Assembly: GCA_009599575.1 (NCBI GenBank) | Contig: VWND01000013.1 | Span: forward strand, 992,001 to 1,056,000 | DNA from: Blumeriella jaapii | Taxonomy: Eukaryota; Ascomycota; Leotiomycetes; Helotiales; Drepanopezizaceae | Direction: 5' to 3' | DNA length: 64,000 bases | Shown: positions 34,101 to 45,865 of the stretch, in pieces | Position numbering within the stretch: the stretch's first letter is position 1 | Layout: every line of letters begins with the position of its first letter | The notes under the pieces: model-generated | What the model was told of the DNA's origin: nothing | Seen by the model: only the letters and a program-made list of their open reading frames with translations | The model's database searches: none | Made by a program: the position numbers and the translations under genes

Positions 34101-34343
34101 GCCACAGAGCTGGGTCGTTGGTGGGATTTGCTGGGCACCGGCGGACCAGCGTGCGAGGACTTGCGCAGAGTCCGACATGAAAGACTCATCGCATCCCGGG
34201 TGGGTGCATGTGGTGGTGAATGTCGAGCATAGTTGCTGCAGGCTCTTGACTGCTTCGCGCTCGAAAGAGTCGTCACGTGTAGCGGCCGTGTCGACTTGCC
34301 TGCTGGCTGTGCCTCCCATGTTTGCTACGTCGCGTCCTGTCAT
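31168..34343 (-). CDS. Large UBE2O/BIRC6-type ubiquitin-conjugating (E2) enzyme
   Basis: Six exons, 34343-33744, 33658-33279, 33212-32587, 32478-32122, 32050-31740 and 31647-31168, give 917 residues with all phases consistent. The N-terminal 100 residues carry paired Cys/His (CTHPGCDE, LCGMECKKGHRTCVGCG), suggesting a zinc-binding module. A helical region follows (about 200-330). The UBC fold lies about 400-620: DENYPQSPPKMAFV, then FNPNLHLGAGTVCLSLLNTW with the likely catalytic Cys near 529, the FNPN and VCLSLL signature of the BIRC6/UBE2O class. The junction across intron 3 gives LLNTWPGHETEAWQPGKSTI. The C-terminal third has a Lys/Ser-rich patch and ends in an acidic tail. E2s carry ubiquitin as a Cys thioester; large E2s of this class can also recognise substrates themselves. 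Introns: 85, 66, 108, 71 and 92 nt. Confidence 0.92.
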
Positions 34344-37300
34344 CAACGTAGATCGAATGTTTGGAAGGTTGTCGAGGTCGTGCGGAAAAAAGGTAAGGCT
34401 CCGAAGTCGTTTGCAGATGTAGACGCGGCGCGCGCTAGCTAGCGCTAGAAGGGCAAACGAGGGCGTAGCCTCTTTTGGAATCTTGTTGATTCACCCAAGA
34501 AGACCAACAAGTCCCATGCTTCGGAACCCGCGTGCAAGGCTAATACGACATATATGACATGGAGTAGCTATGGAGGTCAATAGGGTGAGGTGCAAGGAAT
34601 AAGACCCCAGGTTCTGGAAAAGAGCAATGCATCCTCTAACGTACCGGATTCCAAGGTGATGGTGCGTTCACCCAGTATCATGGCAGTGGAAAGCTTTCGA
34701 TCTGGACAGGGAAGGTAGCACGAAATAGCACAGGTACACAGCAGCCAAAATGATGCGAACGGTCTGTGTGTGGTCATAAGAGCCGGAGGTGTTTCCAGTA
34801 CCAACGACTGTACAGACTGGGCCCTGAAATAGAGGGAGCTCTCCCGCCACGGGTTTCCCGAGTTGTTGTAGCAGCTGGTGGGATCAGACAAGCAGCCTTC
34901 GGTCTATCTGCACAACCACATGTCCCACGAGCTGGCCAGCACCGCTACACGCAATTAGCCTGACTGTGGATACGTTAGGGAGTACGCTTTATTACAGATA
35001 AGTAAGGCCTACTGGGCTTTGGGTTCACGACTCGATATCTCGACTGGTTCGTGAGATTCGAGAATCCGTGACAGCTGGCTGGCTGCTCCGCAAACAGACC
35101 AGCGCAGGTAGGCAGGAGTGACAGCAGAGGCCCAGAGAAGGTCGAAGGCACCTTCCCCTAAACCTCTCGAGGTTATTCAACAGCCATGGACCGAACTTCA
35201 ACTCTTGAACCAATGCAATGGGCATCAGGACTTAACTGCTGCTCTTACAGAAGAGACGTATGTGTGTGCGGCATGGCCATGTGGTGCCGCGCTCGAAACC
35301 CGATAGCGTGTTACGAAGAAGACTTAGAAATACAGCAATGTCACGAGAATGCCACGCATCGTCTGTTCAGAGTCGGTCTCAAAAGCAAAGACCGCTTCTG
35401 ATTCCTTCCTGCATCGTCGTTCAGGCTGATGGCGGCCGTTTGTGCAAAACAGAAACGAGAATGAGGTTGGCGAGAAGCGCGGGCTGAGGTAAGCAGCGCT
35501 GAAGTCTCGTGAACATCACATGTACAGTACAGTGCTGTACCGTTTTGACCTTGCTGAGCTTACCGGGGTTTTCTCTTGATGCAACAATCACAAGAGGTGC
35601 ATAGTGCTACAATATATACTTAATATACTTAAATACTTATGTCGCTCCCTCGAACGCCGCTTCCGATGTTGCAAATCTAGGACTTGGGCAGAGTTTCGCT
35701 TAGCTCGCCATGACAGAGTGTGTTTGTTTACAATGTGCTCTGTACAGTGTGTACTGTGTACAGGTACAGTAAAGGTGCCCTGTTCCAAGTCGTACCTAGG
35801 GCTTAGTTCGAAACCCAGATGTGTATGTAGGTTGGATTGGAATTACTTGTTTGCGCAACTGAACCTTCGCAAACTCATACAACTCAAATGACTGTCTCAA
35901 TACCCGTCGATTGCATCGCATCCGTCAAAGTACAGTCAGTAGCACAGACCGATCGTCTATCGTACGGCCACAAGTCGCTAGCTACTTGCTTCGATCAACT
36001 TCAATCAAGAAAGAAGAGTCTGTGAGAAAACAGAGTTTCGTCTGGTAGACGGGGTGGCGTGCCGCGATCGCGCGTTGGAGAGTTCAGAGTCTGATACGTA
36101 CACAGTACTTAACCTACGCAAGGATATTACATCATACATGTGTACCTAAGCAAGATAAACCATGGCGCCAACGGATGAACGACAATCTTTTCCTTTGGCA
36201 ACTGCTGGAATGCTGTCTCATGGTCTTACGGAGAACGCAGTCTCGTAGATGTGCCGAAAGGAAGACGTAGGCCACAATCGACGCCAGCATCGAATATTGT
36301 GCTTCTTGGTTTTCGCCTTCCACATTTTTTTCTGACTCGGCCCCCGCCATCATTAATGTAAAGGGCGTTGTGGATCTCCAAGTTAAGATTCGCAATATTC
36401 GAGATTTCGTTCAAGTACCTTGGCTCCATCAGGAACATGCCAATGAGCGAGAACTATCAAGATGAAAGTCGACTATCCAAACCTCTGCCTAGGTCCACGA
36501 GGGAAATCGAAAAGTCCGAGGGTCTTGCAAATTCTCGAGCGGGCGCAATGTCGCGCCAAGGAGAACGGACTGGATCTAGAAGAGACCCTGATGGCGGCAG
36601 TAGTTCGATCTCCTTTAAGCCTGCATGAACTCCTCAGGAGGATCAGCCAAAATGGCAGATCTGACCCAAAAACACATCCCGCTGCAGAATGTTTGAACGA
36701 ACAATCGTGCCCCGGATCGACGCCAAGACGGTGTGTTGATGTCTGGGCCCCCGTGCCGATGGTACTGTACGCCATATATCGAGGGCCCTGTCCCCGAGTC
36801 TGACATGAATTTGATGATCCCATGGCATCTCCATCGCCACTGGCCGCGACGCCGACACGCCGACAAGCCGGACTAATTTTGATAGTACTTGTGACGATGT
36901 GGGTGTAATGGTTTTGCGAGAAATAAGGATCAGCATCTCGGGGATTTTCCAGCAGATCCAATACACCTACTCTCAGACTAGAGGACTACGAGCGGGCGCA
37001 AATTCGGCAACAGTCTTCCGTCAGCCAGAATGAAAGTCTTGCGGGTGATCGTTCCAGGGACCTGAGTGTATCTCAAACCTGTCGGGGAAGAACAAAGCAG
37101 AAAATCCCACCCAGCTGGATCAGGCCCCGAGAGCGCTTGAAGAATCTTGACAGGAAAGCCACGAGCGACGGCGTGAGACAAAAACACACCACGCGGCAAC
37201 AACTGCTTCGAAACCTGGAAGACCTGGTCCACGATAAACGGCTGCGACTCACGCCTGCGCCGTTACCGTTGATAGGAGAGACGCCGTCTCGCGCCTAGCT

Positions 37301-38765
37301 GCCGTCGGGAACCAGGCCCGGATAAGCAGCCAGCCGTGATCGACTTTTGAAATCATCGTCCCCACGCCGGGCTAAGTCGCCTGCACTGTATGTACCGTAC
37401 CGTACTGTACTGTACTGTAGGACGAAGAAGAAGTGGCATCTCGATAGGATCGTTCTGGCTAGCCTCTACCACCGAGGGCGTTCTCTCCCGACGTTCACTC
37501 TGCTCTGGGAAGATGCCAAGTCATGCACTTGACGCGACAGGCTGTCAATACAGCTTTGCTGTCACTTTCACTGATGGTGCTTCGCAGGTGGTCCAATCAC
37601 CCGTAGAGCCACTCACACTTGATGTCCTTGCTCACACCTCGACAGCATCGCATCAACAGCAACTTCCCCTCCTTCACGTAACCGTAACCCTATCCAACTT
37701 TGGCTCTGGGCCCCTGCTGCTCACTTTGAATTGGGGGCTCAATGGTCTTGACGAGATCATCGACGGTGAGAAAGTAATCAGCGCGGTTGAGCGTCTCGGG
37801 ATGGGATGCAGGGGATCCAGGAACCTCAAACTCTGTTCCCCGAAAACACGAAGTCGCTACGGTGCCAAGAGTGGGAATCCTTCTATCTGGCGCAGTCGGT
37901 CAGTCTACTCTGTACAGGATACTGTACAGCACAGTATGTACACACACAGTGGACCCCGCGCCTGTCTCCTACATACGTAACCTTTCATCAGACTCGTCGG
38001 CGACGTTGCCTCGCCTTGCTGCGCAGAGAACCGGTTTGTACGGGATTCCTTGCAGTCTGCCCCTCTACATGTACTGTAGATAGTACTGTGGTCGAAGAGT
38101 GGTCAGTCAGTCAGTCACCTTGCAGCCGGCAGCCGCGCTGACGAGGACGGCCAACGAGTCGCACCCCGGCATCGTCGAGACCAGCGAGCGTGATTCGCGA
38201 CTCGACCTGCACGCCCGAAAAGCATCACGCGGTTAGCTCCGCTTATCCATGCTTTTCCCAGCGGAATCCTTGTTTACGTGCTGTAGAAACGACTGCAGCA
38301 GGCCTGCGCTCTCGGGCTTGCGGTGATATTTACTTTGTGCAGTCTGCTGGCGAGGCTAAGCGAAGACGGACAGCGCATCGATGTCTCAGTCTGGCTGCGG
38401 GAGCGTCATAAGGGCGCTCATCCCCCTCCGCCGGCCGAAACTCTTTTTTCTTTTCATCTGCCTCATACTTCCCAGCGTTGCAGAATCTCTGCTCTCCAGA
38501 ATCTCTGCTCTCCAGAATCTCTGCTCTCGACCTTCTCGTTTGCAGTCCCTCAAGGCTCCCGCGTTGTCGACCCTCAGCACCATCATCTTCATCATCTTCA
38601 TCATCATCACCCTCTTCGTCGTCCGGACTGGTCTCCTTTTCTGCTGCTGGCCCTTGAAGGAGACAAGTAATCCACATACACACAGATATACCCCCCGATT
38701 TTCCAGAAGAAAGACAGCCTGCACATCGTTTCTTTTCCGCGTTGCTTTCTTACAGTACCTTACCA
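34344..38765. other. Long spacer before the accessory gene block
   Basis: 4.4 kb with no gene I can support. Only short, mutually inconsistent frames are seen. Some reverse-strand pieces look weakly coding (about 36226-36438 and 37690-37870) but lack flanking exons. Features: TACTGTAC palindromes near 35520-35540, 35745-35770, 37385-37420 and 37905-37935; a 16-bp triplication at 38481-38527; and a pyrimidine-rich stretch before 38766. It may be gene relics or regulatory DNA. Confidence 0.5.
38481..38527. repeat. 16-bp triplication upstream of the transcription factor
   Basis: Three adjacent copies of CCAGAATCTCTGCTCT (the first lacking one C), about 240-290 bp upstream of the candidate start at 38766. 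They could be repeated binding sites or a simple slippage product. Confidence 0.85.
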
Positions 38766-41700
38766 ATGACTCTGGTCCAAACTCAGACCTCCTGTGGCAC
38801 CCTTCTGCTGGAGACCATGGCAGGCTACAGCCCACCCAAGAGGACCAAGGCCGGCGCCGCCGGGTATGTTGTTATTTTCTTTTCAAGTTGTGTTGCTCGC
38901 GAACAAGCCTGTCCTTCGAACGCAATGTACCCAAATACGTGTTTTCTGCGCACACCAACATCTCCGACTGCCCGAGGATAGGAGACAACCAGGAATCCGT
39001 CCATTCCCTCGGAAACCACCAGGTTTTTGCTCTCACTGCCTCCTTGGCTGTCGTCCGTGGACGTGTCCTGCCGTGACACGTCTCATACATCTATATATTC
39101 CCAAGCTAGCCCGGTGTGGCTTCGTGTAAGTATTGCCCTACGCAACGGATGATACCTTTACATGGTGGCTATGGTTTATGGAATCCCGCTTTACCAAATG
39201 GAAGAAGTCCCGGAGTACCTCCTGATGCGGAAGTCTCTCTTGTTCCATAGGTGGTGATGGCTGCCCGCTGATTCACGTCGACGTCCCTCCCAGCGGCCGT
39301 GGAACGAGGATGGATTCCCAATCCCTCGGATGGAACAACGCCGTTTCCATCAGGCCGTTTGTTCGTTGGCTCCGATATGTCGAGTTTGGTTCTGTGCATC
39401 TCTCATTTGAGATAGCGTGCTGCCGCACTGGACATGAACCCATTCGACACTGTCTGGACTTGAAACTTGCGCTGAGGACCTTGAACCATGGGATATCACA
39501 CTCCAAGGATTTGCCATTCAAGCCGGAGACCGTGGTCCAGTCGCCGTCGACTAGGAGTGGCCGTCAACCGCCGTTGACACGTTGGCCCAAACCAGGCATT
39601 TACTCATGCCATTGTGTACGTACACCTGACGCCTCTGGTGTTTTGATTGCTCCCCCACACTCGCGACGGAGCATGAACTAACCAACGCCGTTTGTTTCTC
39701 TCTTTGCAGACTCCGTCACCTTGACTCTCTTCCCTTGGACATGGACGTTCCTATGCTGCCATGGATACCCGGATTCTCTCCCCTTTTTCCATTTTGCTGG
39801 CTGTCGCACATCTCCTTAAGGACCTCCCTGGATCCTATGTCACTCTGGTACCCCTACTGGTCTGTTGTCACACTTACCCCTTCAAACCCAGTACAGACTG
39901 CTGACTCTTCGCTGCTATAGGCCGCCATCACAGATGTTGTTCTTGTTGTCGCTTTTCTTTTACTCTGCTTAGCGTTGCCTTTGATTTTTGAAAATAGTGG
40001 AAGCACAGAACACTAACCCAAATATCCGACAGCCGTTTTACTATTCCACATGGACCAGCAATCTCCCATCAAGGACATCCAGGATTTTCTTTGAATCATA
40101 CGGAACCTGACCAAGGTAGTAACAGTGGACTGTTCTGGCCCGGTGAAGGTCCACAGTACTTGCACCCGGCACCCATCGCGCCCCAGGGAACGTGCCAAAA
40201 TGGATTTTCTGATTCCTTAAATTCTTTCCATGAGTCCCCGGAGCTACAGGCTGTTCAAAGCAATGGACGAGCTTCATTTTCCGGGTCTGCCAGGAGCCAA
40301 TGGAACAATGAGCTGTCTCCCCCCATGGGCTCGGTGGCCATGTCCCGAGAAGAGTCCCAAAACTCCATCGGGGCTCAATCTTCAAGGACTACTAACTCAT
40401 ATGATCAAGGCCGATCTACGAGCATGTATCCCAACATCACTCAGGTGCCACACCACATGTCGTCTGCAAGATCAGATGCGAGAGGCAGGTCAACCAGTCC
40501 CGGAAGCCCTTCTATGTACACTCCCACCCAATTGAAGATGGAAGTGCACACATTCGACAATTTCTCATTCCCTGGAGAGGATTTTGCTGGGGCCCACCCT
40601 ATGCTTCACCGAGGATCTACTGCCAGCAGCGTTTCAACCATGATTCCTTTGGCTGCTGGCTCTTCATATAGTACGTACCCGACCGCTGGTGGGGAAAACT
40701 TGTTCTCTCCAGCATCTATTGCTGGTCAAGGTCCAGTCGTGAGTGATTCAATGATGTACCAAGCCGGCGTCATGATGGAGTCTCCTACCCTATGGGACAA
40801 TGGAATCGACTTCCTGGAGTCGCATAGATCATCCCCCATTATGTTTGAGGATGCGTGGGCCATTCCAGCCGCTCAACTTGCAACATCAGCAGCCAATAGT
40901 CCCTTCCAGCACCCAGCCAGCATCGAAGGAATCTCTCCTAGGTATGTGCAGGATACTCCCGATTTGCTGGACCTCCCCCCTTACACGACGACTGGTGATA
41001 GGGTGACAAGAAAGCCAATTGGACCACGGCCTTCTAAGGTCGCCAGCGACTTGGCTGCCAGGCCACAGCGCCTCTCAGGCACTTCAGAGAACTCGGAGGA
41101 GTCTTTCAGGTTGGCCCGCTCCAACGCGGAAGTCGACAATACTGCTCGGGACCATCACCTGTACCACAACGTGACTCCTCAAGCAGATGGACTGTACCAC
41201 TGCCCCTGGGAGAATGATCCGGCGTCCAATTGCCAACACAAGCCCGAGAAGCTCAAGTGCAACTACGAGTATGACACAGTTCCCTCCTCTGCCCTCGTCG
41301 GTTGAAAAGCTAACCAGATACCTCGTGACAGCAAATTCGTCGACTCACATCTCAAGCCATACAAATGTAAGGTTGCTACTTGCAAAGATCTCCAATTCTC
41401 ATCGACTGCCTGCTTGCTTCGTCACGAGCGTGAGGCCCATGCCATGCACGGTCATGGCGATAAGCCATTCGCATGTCCCTATGAAGGTTGCGAACGTGGA
41501 GTTCCTGGAAATGGCTTTCCACGCCATTGGAATCTTCGTGACCACATGAAGCGTGTTCACAATGACCCTGGACAGCCCCAGGCCAAGAGCAATGCATCTT
41601 CATCTCCGCCCCCGCCTGGGAGCATCAAGAACAGGAAACGCAAAGCAGGTGATGACTTGCCCAGTCAGGACAAGACTCCAAAGAGGATTGCCACCCCTCC

Positions 41701-41923
41701 AGCCGAAGTGCGTCAGCCGCCAGAGCCCGGGTTGCTTGAGCGTTACCAGGAGAAGCACCAAATGCTGCAGGGACTCGTGAATCGGCTTTATGATCCCAGC
41801 CATCCAGACAGTCTGACACGGCTTCACGATGCTCTAGCGTGCATCAAGGTAATGGGTCGGACTATACAGACGATCAATCCCAGACCGGGAACGGGTCAGA
41901 ACATCAAGCCTGAAACTGGCTGA
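38766..41923 (+). CDS. C2H2 zinc-finger transcription factor
   Basis: The body is certain: exon 40033-41268, a 63-nt intron (branch GCTAAC, acceptor GACAG) and exon 41332-41923. The start is less so. The body frame has no ATG at its left end. Its acceptor at 40032 follows a CACTAACC branch and needs a donor in phase 2. An exon ending at 38863 (GTATGT donor) fits exactly and supplies MAGYSPPKRTKAGAAG from 38817, or MTLVQTQTS from 38766; this implies a 1169-nt intron. The protein is Ser/Pro/Gln-rich. The fingers lie near residues 410-505: LYHCPWENDPASNC, KPYKCKVATCKDL with LLRHEREAH, and KPFACPYEGCERG with NLRDHMKRVH. A basic NRKRKAGDD follows. It is the first gene of the accessory block and is a candidate pathway regulator; that role is inference. 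Confidence 0.82.
38864..40032 (+). other. Possible long first intron of the C2H2 gene
   Basis: If the short first exon is right, this 1169-nt segment is an intron or contains extra 5' exons. It holds an internal acceptor-like site (TCTCTTTGCAG ending at 39709) followed by a 61-codon hydrophobic open frame (39735-39920) that does not resemble the rest of the protein. RNA data would be needed to resolve it. Confidence 0.4.
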
Positions 41924-43064
41924 AGGACTCGGCCGCGTTCTTGTTCGCAAGAATGGAATTGTGAGTACTTCATCACGTTTCCTTATTTCGCTCTGGCCTG
42001 CGCAACTTTCTAATACACATACGCTACCAGATACTCTGCAAGGATGTAGACATGGCCACTTCGGATCCTAGATAGACCAACGGAGATAGTACAGCGTTCC
42101 CAGTCGCGTACCTCCCCTACAGGATATCGACAGTTCAAGTCATGTACCAGTCATGCACACCAAAACCCAGAGGATGCAGCCGCAGGAACTAGCCATGGAT
42201 ATCATGCCCAGGAATGATGTTTTGCCAAGGACATAATCCAGCGGATGCCGTATTGAGGATGCCTTGGACTATCTGCCGGATCTTGATCCCTATGGACTTT
42301 GATATTGGCGCCTGCCATGGATTGATTGCCCTACCGCGCTCCGCTGTGGAGAGGAACAAGCGCTAGGTCGCTGGCGGCAGGGGACGGTGATGATAAACAT
42401 GCAGCATCAAAAGCACAAGCATGAGTTTCAATGTTATTTTGCTTTGATACGAGTAGTTGTTTTGCTTAATACAGCAAGAGGAAGAGGAGGCACGTGAACG
42501 CAAAAAGTTCAGGCGGTTTTTCGTTAAGAAGCAGAAAGAAAGTCGGAACAAGGAGAAAGAAAATTTTCAGAGGCGATTGTTGATATAAGGACGTCGAAGT
42601 AGCTTTTTTTTAAACACAGTCAGATAAGTTAGACAAGCGCTAGTATTTAGATATGTTTGGACTCGACTCTCCCGCTGGGGTCTCACTGATATCCCCTAAG
42701 GTTGCTTGATCTCGACGGATGATGGGGGTTCTGTGTCCAAGTTTATCCAGAAACTTGACGTAGTGTGGTTGTCAATGAACAAGAAACTCGGTGAGGCTTG
42801 ATTGTATTGTGTGGCGGAGGAGGCACTCAGCTGTTCGTCCGAGGCCTTCTATCGACGACGACGACGACGACGCTCCCGATTGACTAACGGCAGTATCATA
42901 TCTTACCTTAACGAGTGCGCTTGCGTGATGAAAAGAAGACTGTCGAAGAAAGCCGAACGGGAACCAGGAGGCTTGGATATGTATTTTGTCATCGAAGTTT
43001 CCGTTAACGCAATCCATTTGAGCAATTGCGACCACAGCAGCCTTTCATCCATTTCACGAGCTGG
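41924..43064. other. Spacer between the C2H2 gene and the DMATS relic
   Basis: 1.1 kb holding the 3' region of the transcription factor gene and a CGA triplet run near 42854-42872. No gene seen. Confidence 0.55.
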
Positions 43065-43460
43065 TCACTCGAACCAAACAGATGATGCTACATAAGTCGT
43101 CGTGTACGCTCCCGTCTTGTCGGAGAAGCTGAACGACGCGAAAGCATGCTCAGTTGGTGTCTGGACCTCGCCGTCAACAACTTCGCTTCCGCTGCAAAAC
43201 GGCATCAGTATGTCAGTCATGTTTCTCGAACGATCAATCACAAACTCACTACGCTTGGGAAAGGACCTTTACATAAACGCCTTGCGCACCCCAGGCCCAT
43301 CCTCGCTTCTGGAGTATTTTCTGCATGGCCGCTGCAATGGCTTTGTCGCCCTTGTGGTACTGAGCTAGCGGCACGTAGATTTTGGTCTCGGGTATAAGCT
43401 GACCGGGCGTCAACTCCCCAGCATCAAGGTATCCGGGGTAAGCGTCAATTTTCAAAACGC
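43065..43460 (-). pseudogene. 3' remnant of a DMATS-type aromatic prenyltransferase
   Basis: On the reverse strand two exon-like pieces join across a normal 61-nt intron (43252-43192). The first contains DAYPGYLDAGELTPGQLIPE then TKIYVPLAQYHKGDKAIAAA and GWAWGAQGVYVKVLSQA; the second contains HAFASFSFSDKTGAYTTTYV and stops at 43065. This matches the C-terminal strands of the dimethylallyltryptophan-synthase family (KxYxPxxxY, the RGW helix, then the terminal SFSxxxxTGxYTTxY strand). Upstream (43461-43998) no further exon of the family can be found, so roughly the N-terminal two thirds are missing. I conclude that it is a 5'-truncated relic. The surviving frame and splice sites look intact, so loss may be recent. 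Confidence 0.75.
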
Positions 43461-43998
43461 TCTACCATCCTCTGTGGTCGTCGATGTGGAGGCGGCGGCT
43501 GTTCTGAGAAAGCTACGGTATTAGATGCCTCGATCTGGTGATAGAAGAGTGGCTAGTAAAAAGGCAGGGAAAAGTGATGTGTTCAAAATGGTCGGTCTTA
43601 TTGTTGCACATGAAGACTTACTTGTACTGCCCTATGCTGAGTCGAAGCAAGAAGCCTCAACCCATACAAGATTCCGCAGTCACACACTCCCTAAAGGATG
43701 AGAGTGAGCCGTGTCATTGTTGGATCGATGATCGGCGTACATAAGGTGACTACACGAACTTATGCTTGGATCCTTGATGTCCAGCTAAACTCGGTCATCT
43801 GCATGACACGTTGTTAGTGTCAATATGGTACAGTATGTACAGTACGTACTGTAGATGCTCAGCAGCTCAGATGTACTAGTAAATAAATCTGGCACAATAG
43901 CCGAGCCAACCACGGGCTAGCATCAACACGCCACAACCTCGTTCAGTGTTTGGACAGCTTCTTCATCAACCAAAACACTTCATTCGAACTTCTACAGC
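43461..43998. other. Spacer between the DMATS relic and the acyltransferase
   Basis: 538 bp in which the missing 5' part of the DMATS gene would be expected but is absent. Contains GTACAGTATGTACAGTACGTACTGTA-like palindromes at about 43828-43854. Acts as the promoter side of the acyltransferase. Confidence 0.55.
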
Positions 43999-45575
43999 AT
44001 GTTCGACAATCTGCCTTTCTTCGCAAAGGCGCAGCGACGTCTTCCACCTATAGTTCCTACGGATGATGTTATACCCGTCCATTTGTTTGACGACTCGGCG
44101 GCGGCACGAGGGATCGTTGAGGTATGGACATTCAAGTTTGCCGACGTGTTGCATCCGGTGAAGCTCCACGATGCATTGTCCCAACTGTTTCAAATGGAAG
44201 GATGGCGACGATTTAGTGGAAGATTCAGATATCGAGTAAGTAGCCGGAACAATCGGCGCGCATGATTGACCGAGCTGCATTTCCTCAGCGTTAACAACAT
44301 TTCCAGCCGGACGGCAGTTTGGAGATACACGTACCCAACCCAGCCACAGAGGAGCGTCCAGCAGTGTTCTTTACCAAAGAACACCACGGCTTTTCTCTCA
44401 TAGACCATCCGGAGGCGTCCAAGCTTCCGCAATCGACAGGCAAGGTCACTACTTTTCCAGGCCCTCGAGAGTTGACCTCCCTGGGACTTACTCCTGAGAC
44501 ACCTCGAAACATAGATGACCTGGTCTTTTCTGGGAAACCTCAATTTTGCTTGCACGTTCAGACTTTCACGGACGGCACCCTCGTTTCTCTCGTACACTCT
44601 CATATCACATGCGACCTCGTGGGACTTGCCTCTATCTTTGAGGCTTGGAGTCTCATCCTCGCTGGAAAGTCAGAAGCTGTTCCTCCAATGGTAGGATATC
44701 ACGAAGACGTCTTTGCCGAGCTCTTGCAATCGACAAAGCCGACGCAGCGTCACGTTCTGGCGGACAAGATTCTCGCGGGTTGGCGCTTTCGGTACTGGGG
44801 GATAAGGAGTCTGCTCGAATCGTGGTGGTACCCCTCTGAATCGCGAACACTCTGCATTCCTAAGCGTATCATGGAGGCGATTGTGAGGGAAGCAAGAAGT
44901 CACATTTCGGGCAAAGCAGATGCTACTTCTTCGAGCTTAAAGCCCTTCATCAGCGAAGGAGACGTTATTACGGCTCTGGCCTGCCGGACACTAGCACTGT
45001 ACCAAGGCCCTGGCTCAACGCGAGACACAGCTATCATCATGGCTGTCGACCCTCGAAGTCGGCTCAAGTCTGTCTTCCGCTCTGACGCTGCATATGTGCA
45101 GAATGCTCCAACAAATGTATTCGTCTTTTGTCGTGCCAACAAGGCACTCGAGTTACCTCTAGGACAATTGGCCCTACTAGTAAGAGAGGCTATCGTTGCT
45201 CAGACCACCGAGGAGCAGCTGAAAGCAACGATATCTCTGTCCGTGCAGACCATGAAGGACAATAAATTGCCTGTCGTCTTCGGCAGCAAAGATATGTCAA
45301 CTCAATTCATGTCGAACTGGACCAAGGGAAATCTTGCCGAGAGAATGGATTTCAGTCCAGCAATTGTGCAAGATGCGGTTTCCAGGCCCCCACTGACGAA
45401 ACGTGGACACCCGCTGTACTTTCAAGCTTCTGACCCAGGACACAACACGGTCTCGGTCATTTCAAGCGTCTTTGTAGTCGTTGGGAAAGATTATGAAGGT
45501 AACACCTGGTACTCAAACTCAATGCCGACCAAGATGTGGAAGGATTTGATGGCCTACTTGGATCAATTTACATGA
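43999..45575 (+). CDS. HXXXD-motif (BAHD-like) acyltransferase
   Basis: Two exons, 43999-44235 and 44307-45575, with a 71-nt intron, give 501 residues. It begins MFDNLPFFAKAQRRLPPIVP, typical of fungal transferase-family acyltransferases. The catalytic motif is SLVHSHITCD, with the general-base His near residue 178 and Asp near 182. Other family-like elements are GDVITALACRTLA (the helix after the linker) and the late segment SNWTKGNLAERMDF, which sits where plant BAHD enzymes have DFGWG but differs from it. These enzymes move an acyl group from CoA to an alcohol or amine. Here the neighbours (UbiA, P450, epoxide hydrolase) suggest it acylates a hydroxyl on a terpenoid or prenylated product; the substrate is unknown. 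It converges on the UbiA gene. Confidence 0.9.
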
Positions 45576-45865
45576 TGGCTCATTATTTGATGGTTATGGA
45601 GACTGTATAGTAAATTACTGGTCGAGTCCAAGACGGAAAGAAGTAGCATTCTCGTCTAAGTTCTATGCACTTCAAAAGTAAAGGTCTAAGTTCTATCTTG
45701 TTTCCAAAGTCAAGTTTCTCCGCCTCTGCGCCTCTCGGCCGTCCTCGTCACTCTCCGATGTTGCCGTAGACATCGTATAATCATCATGTCAAGAGGCCAG
45801 TGCTGTGTTGATCTTCTCTTCTCAACTGACCTCTCGCCTCCAGTCCTGTCCACGTGTTCCATCCA

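Noticed and set aside
36226..36438. Reverse-strand segment around PRYLNEISNIANLNLEIH, reminiscent of a P450 N-terminal region
   Set aside because: The resemblance is short and no other P450 exon or motif can be found on either side. At most it is an old relic.
37390..37980. 196-codon forward frame in the long spacer, with an alternative coding-like reverse frame at 37690-37870
   Set aside because: Neither reads as a recognisable family, neither has convincing splice sites or partner exons, and both strands look equally plausible.
39735..39920. 61-codon frame upstream of the C2H2 gene
   Set aside because: Its hydrophobic Trp/Phe/Pro-rich peptide does not resemble the regulator, and no donor of the correct phase was found; probably leader or intron.
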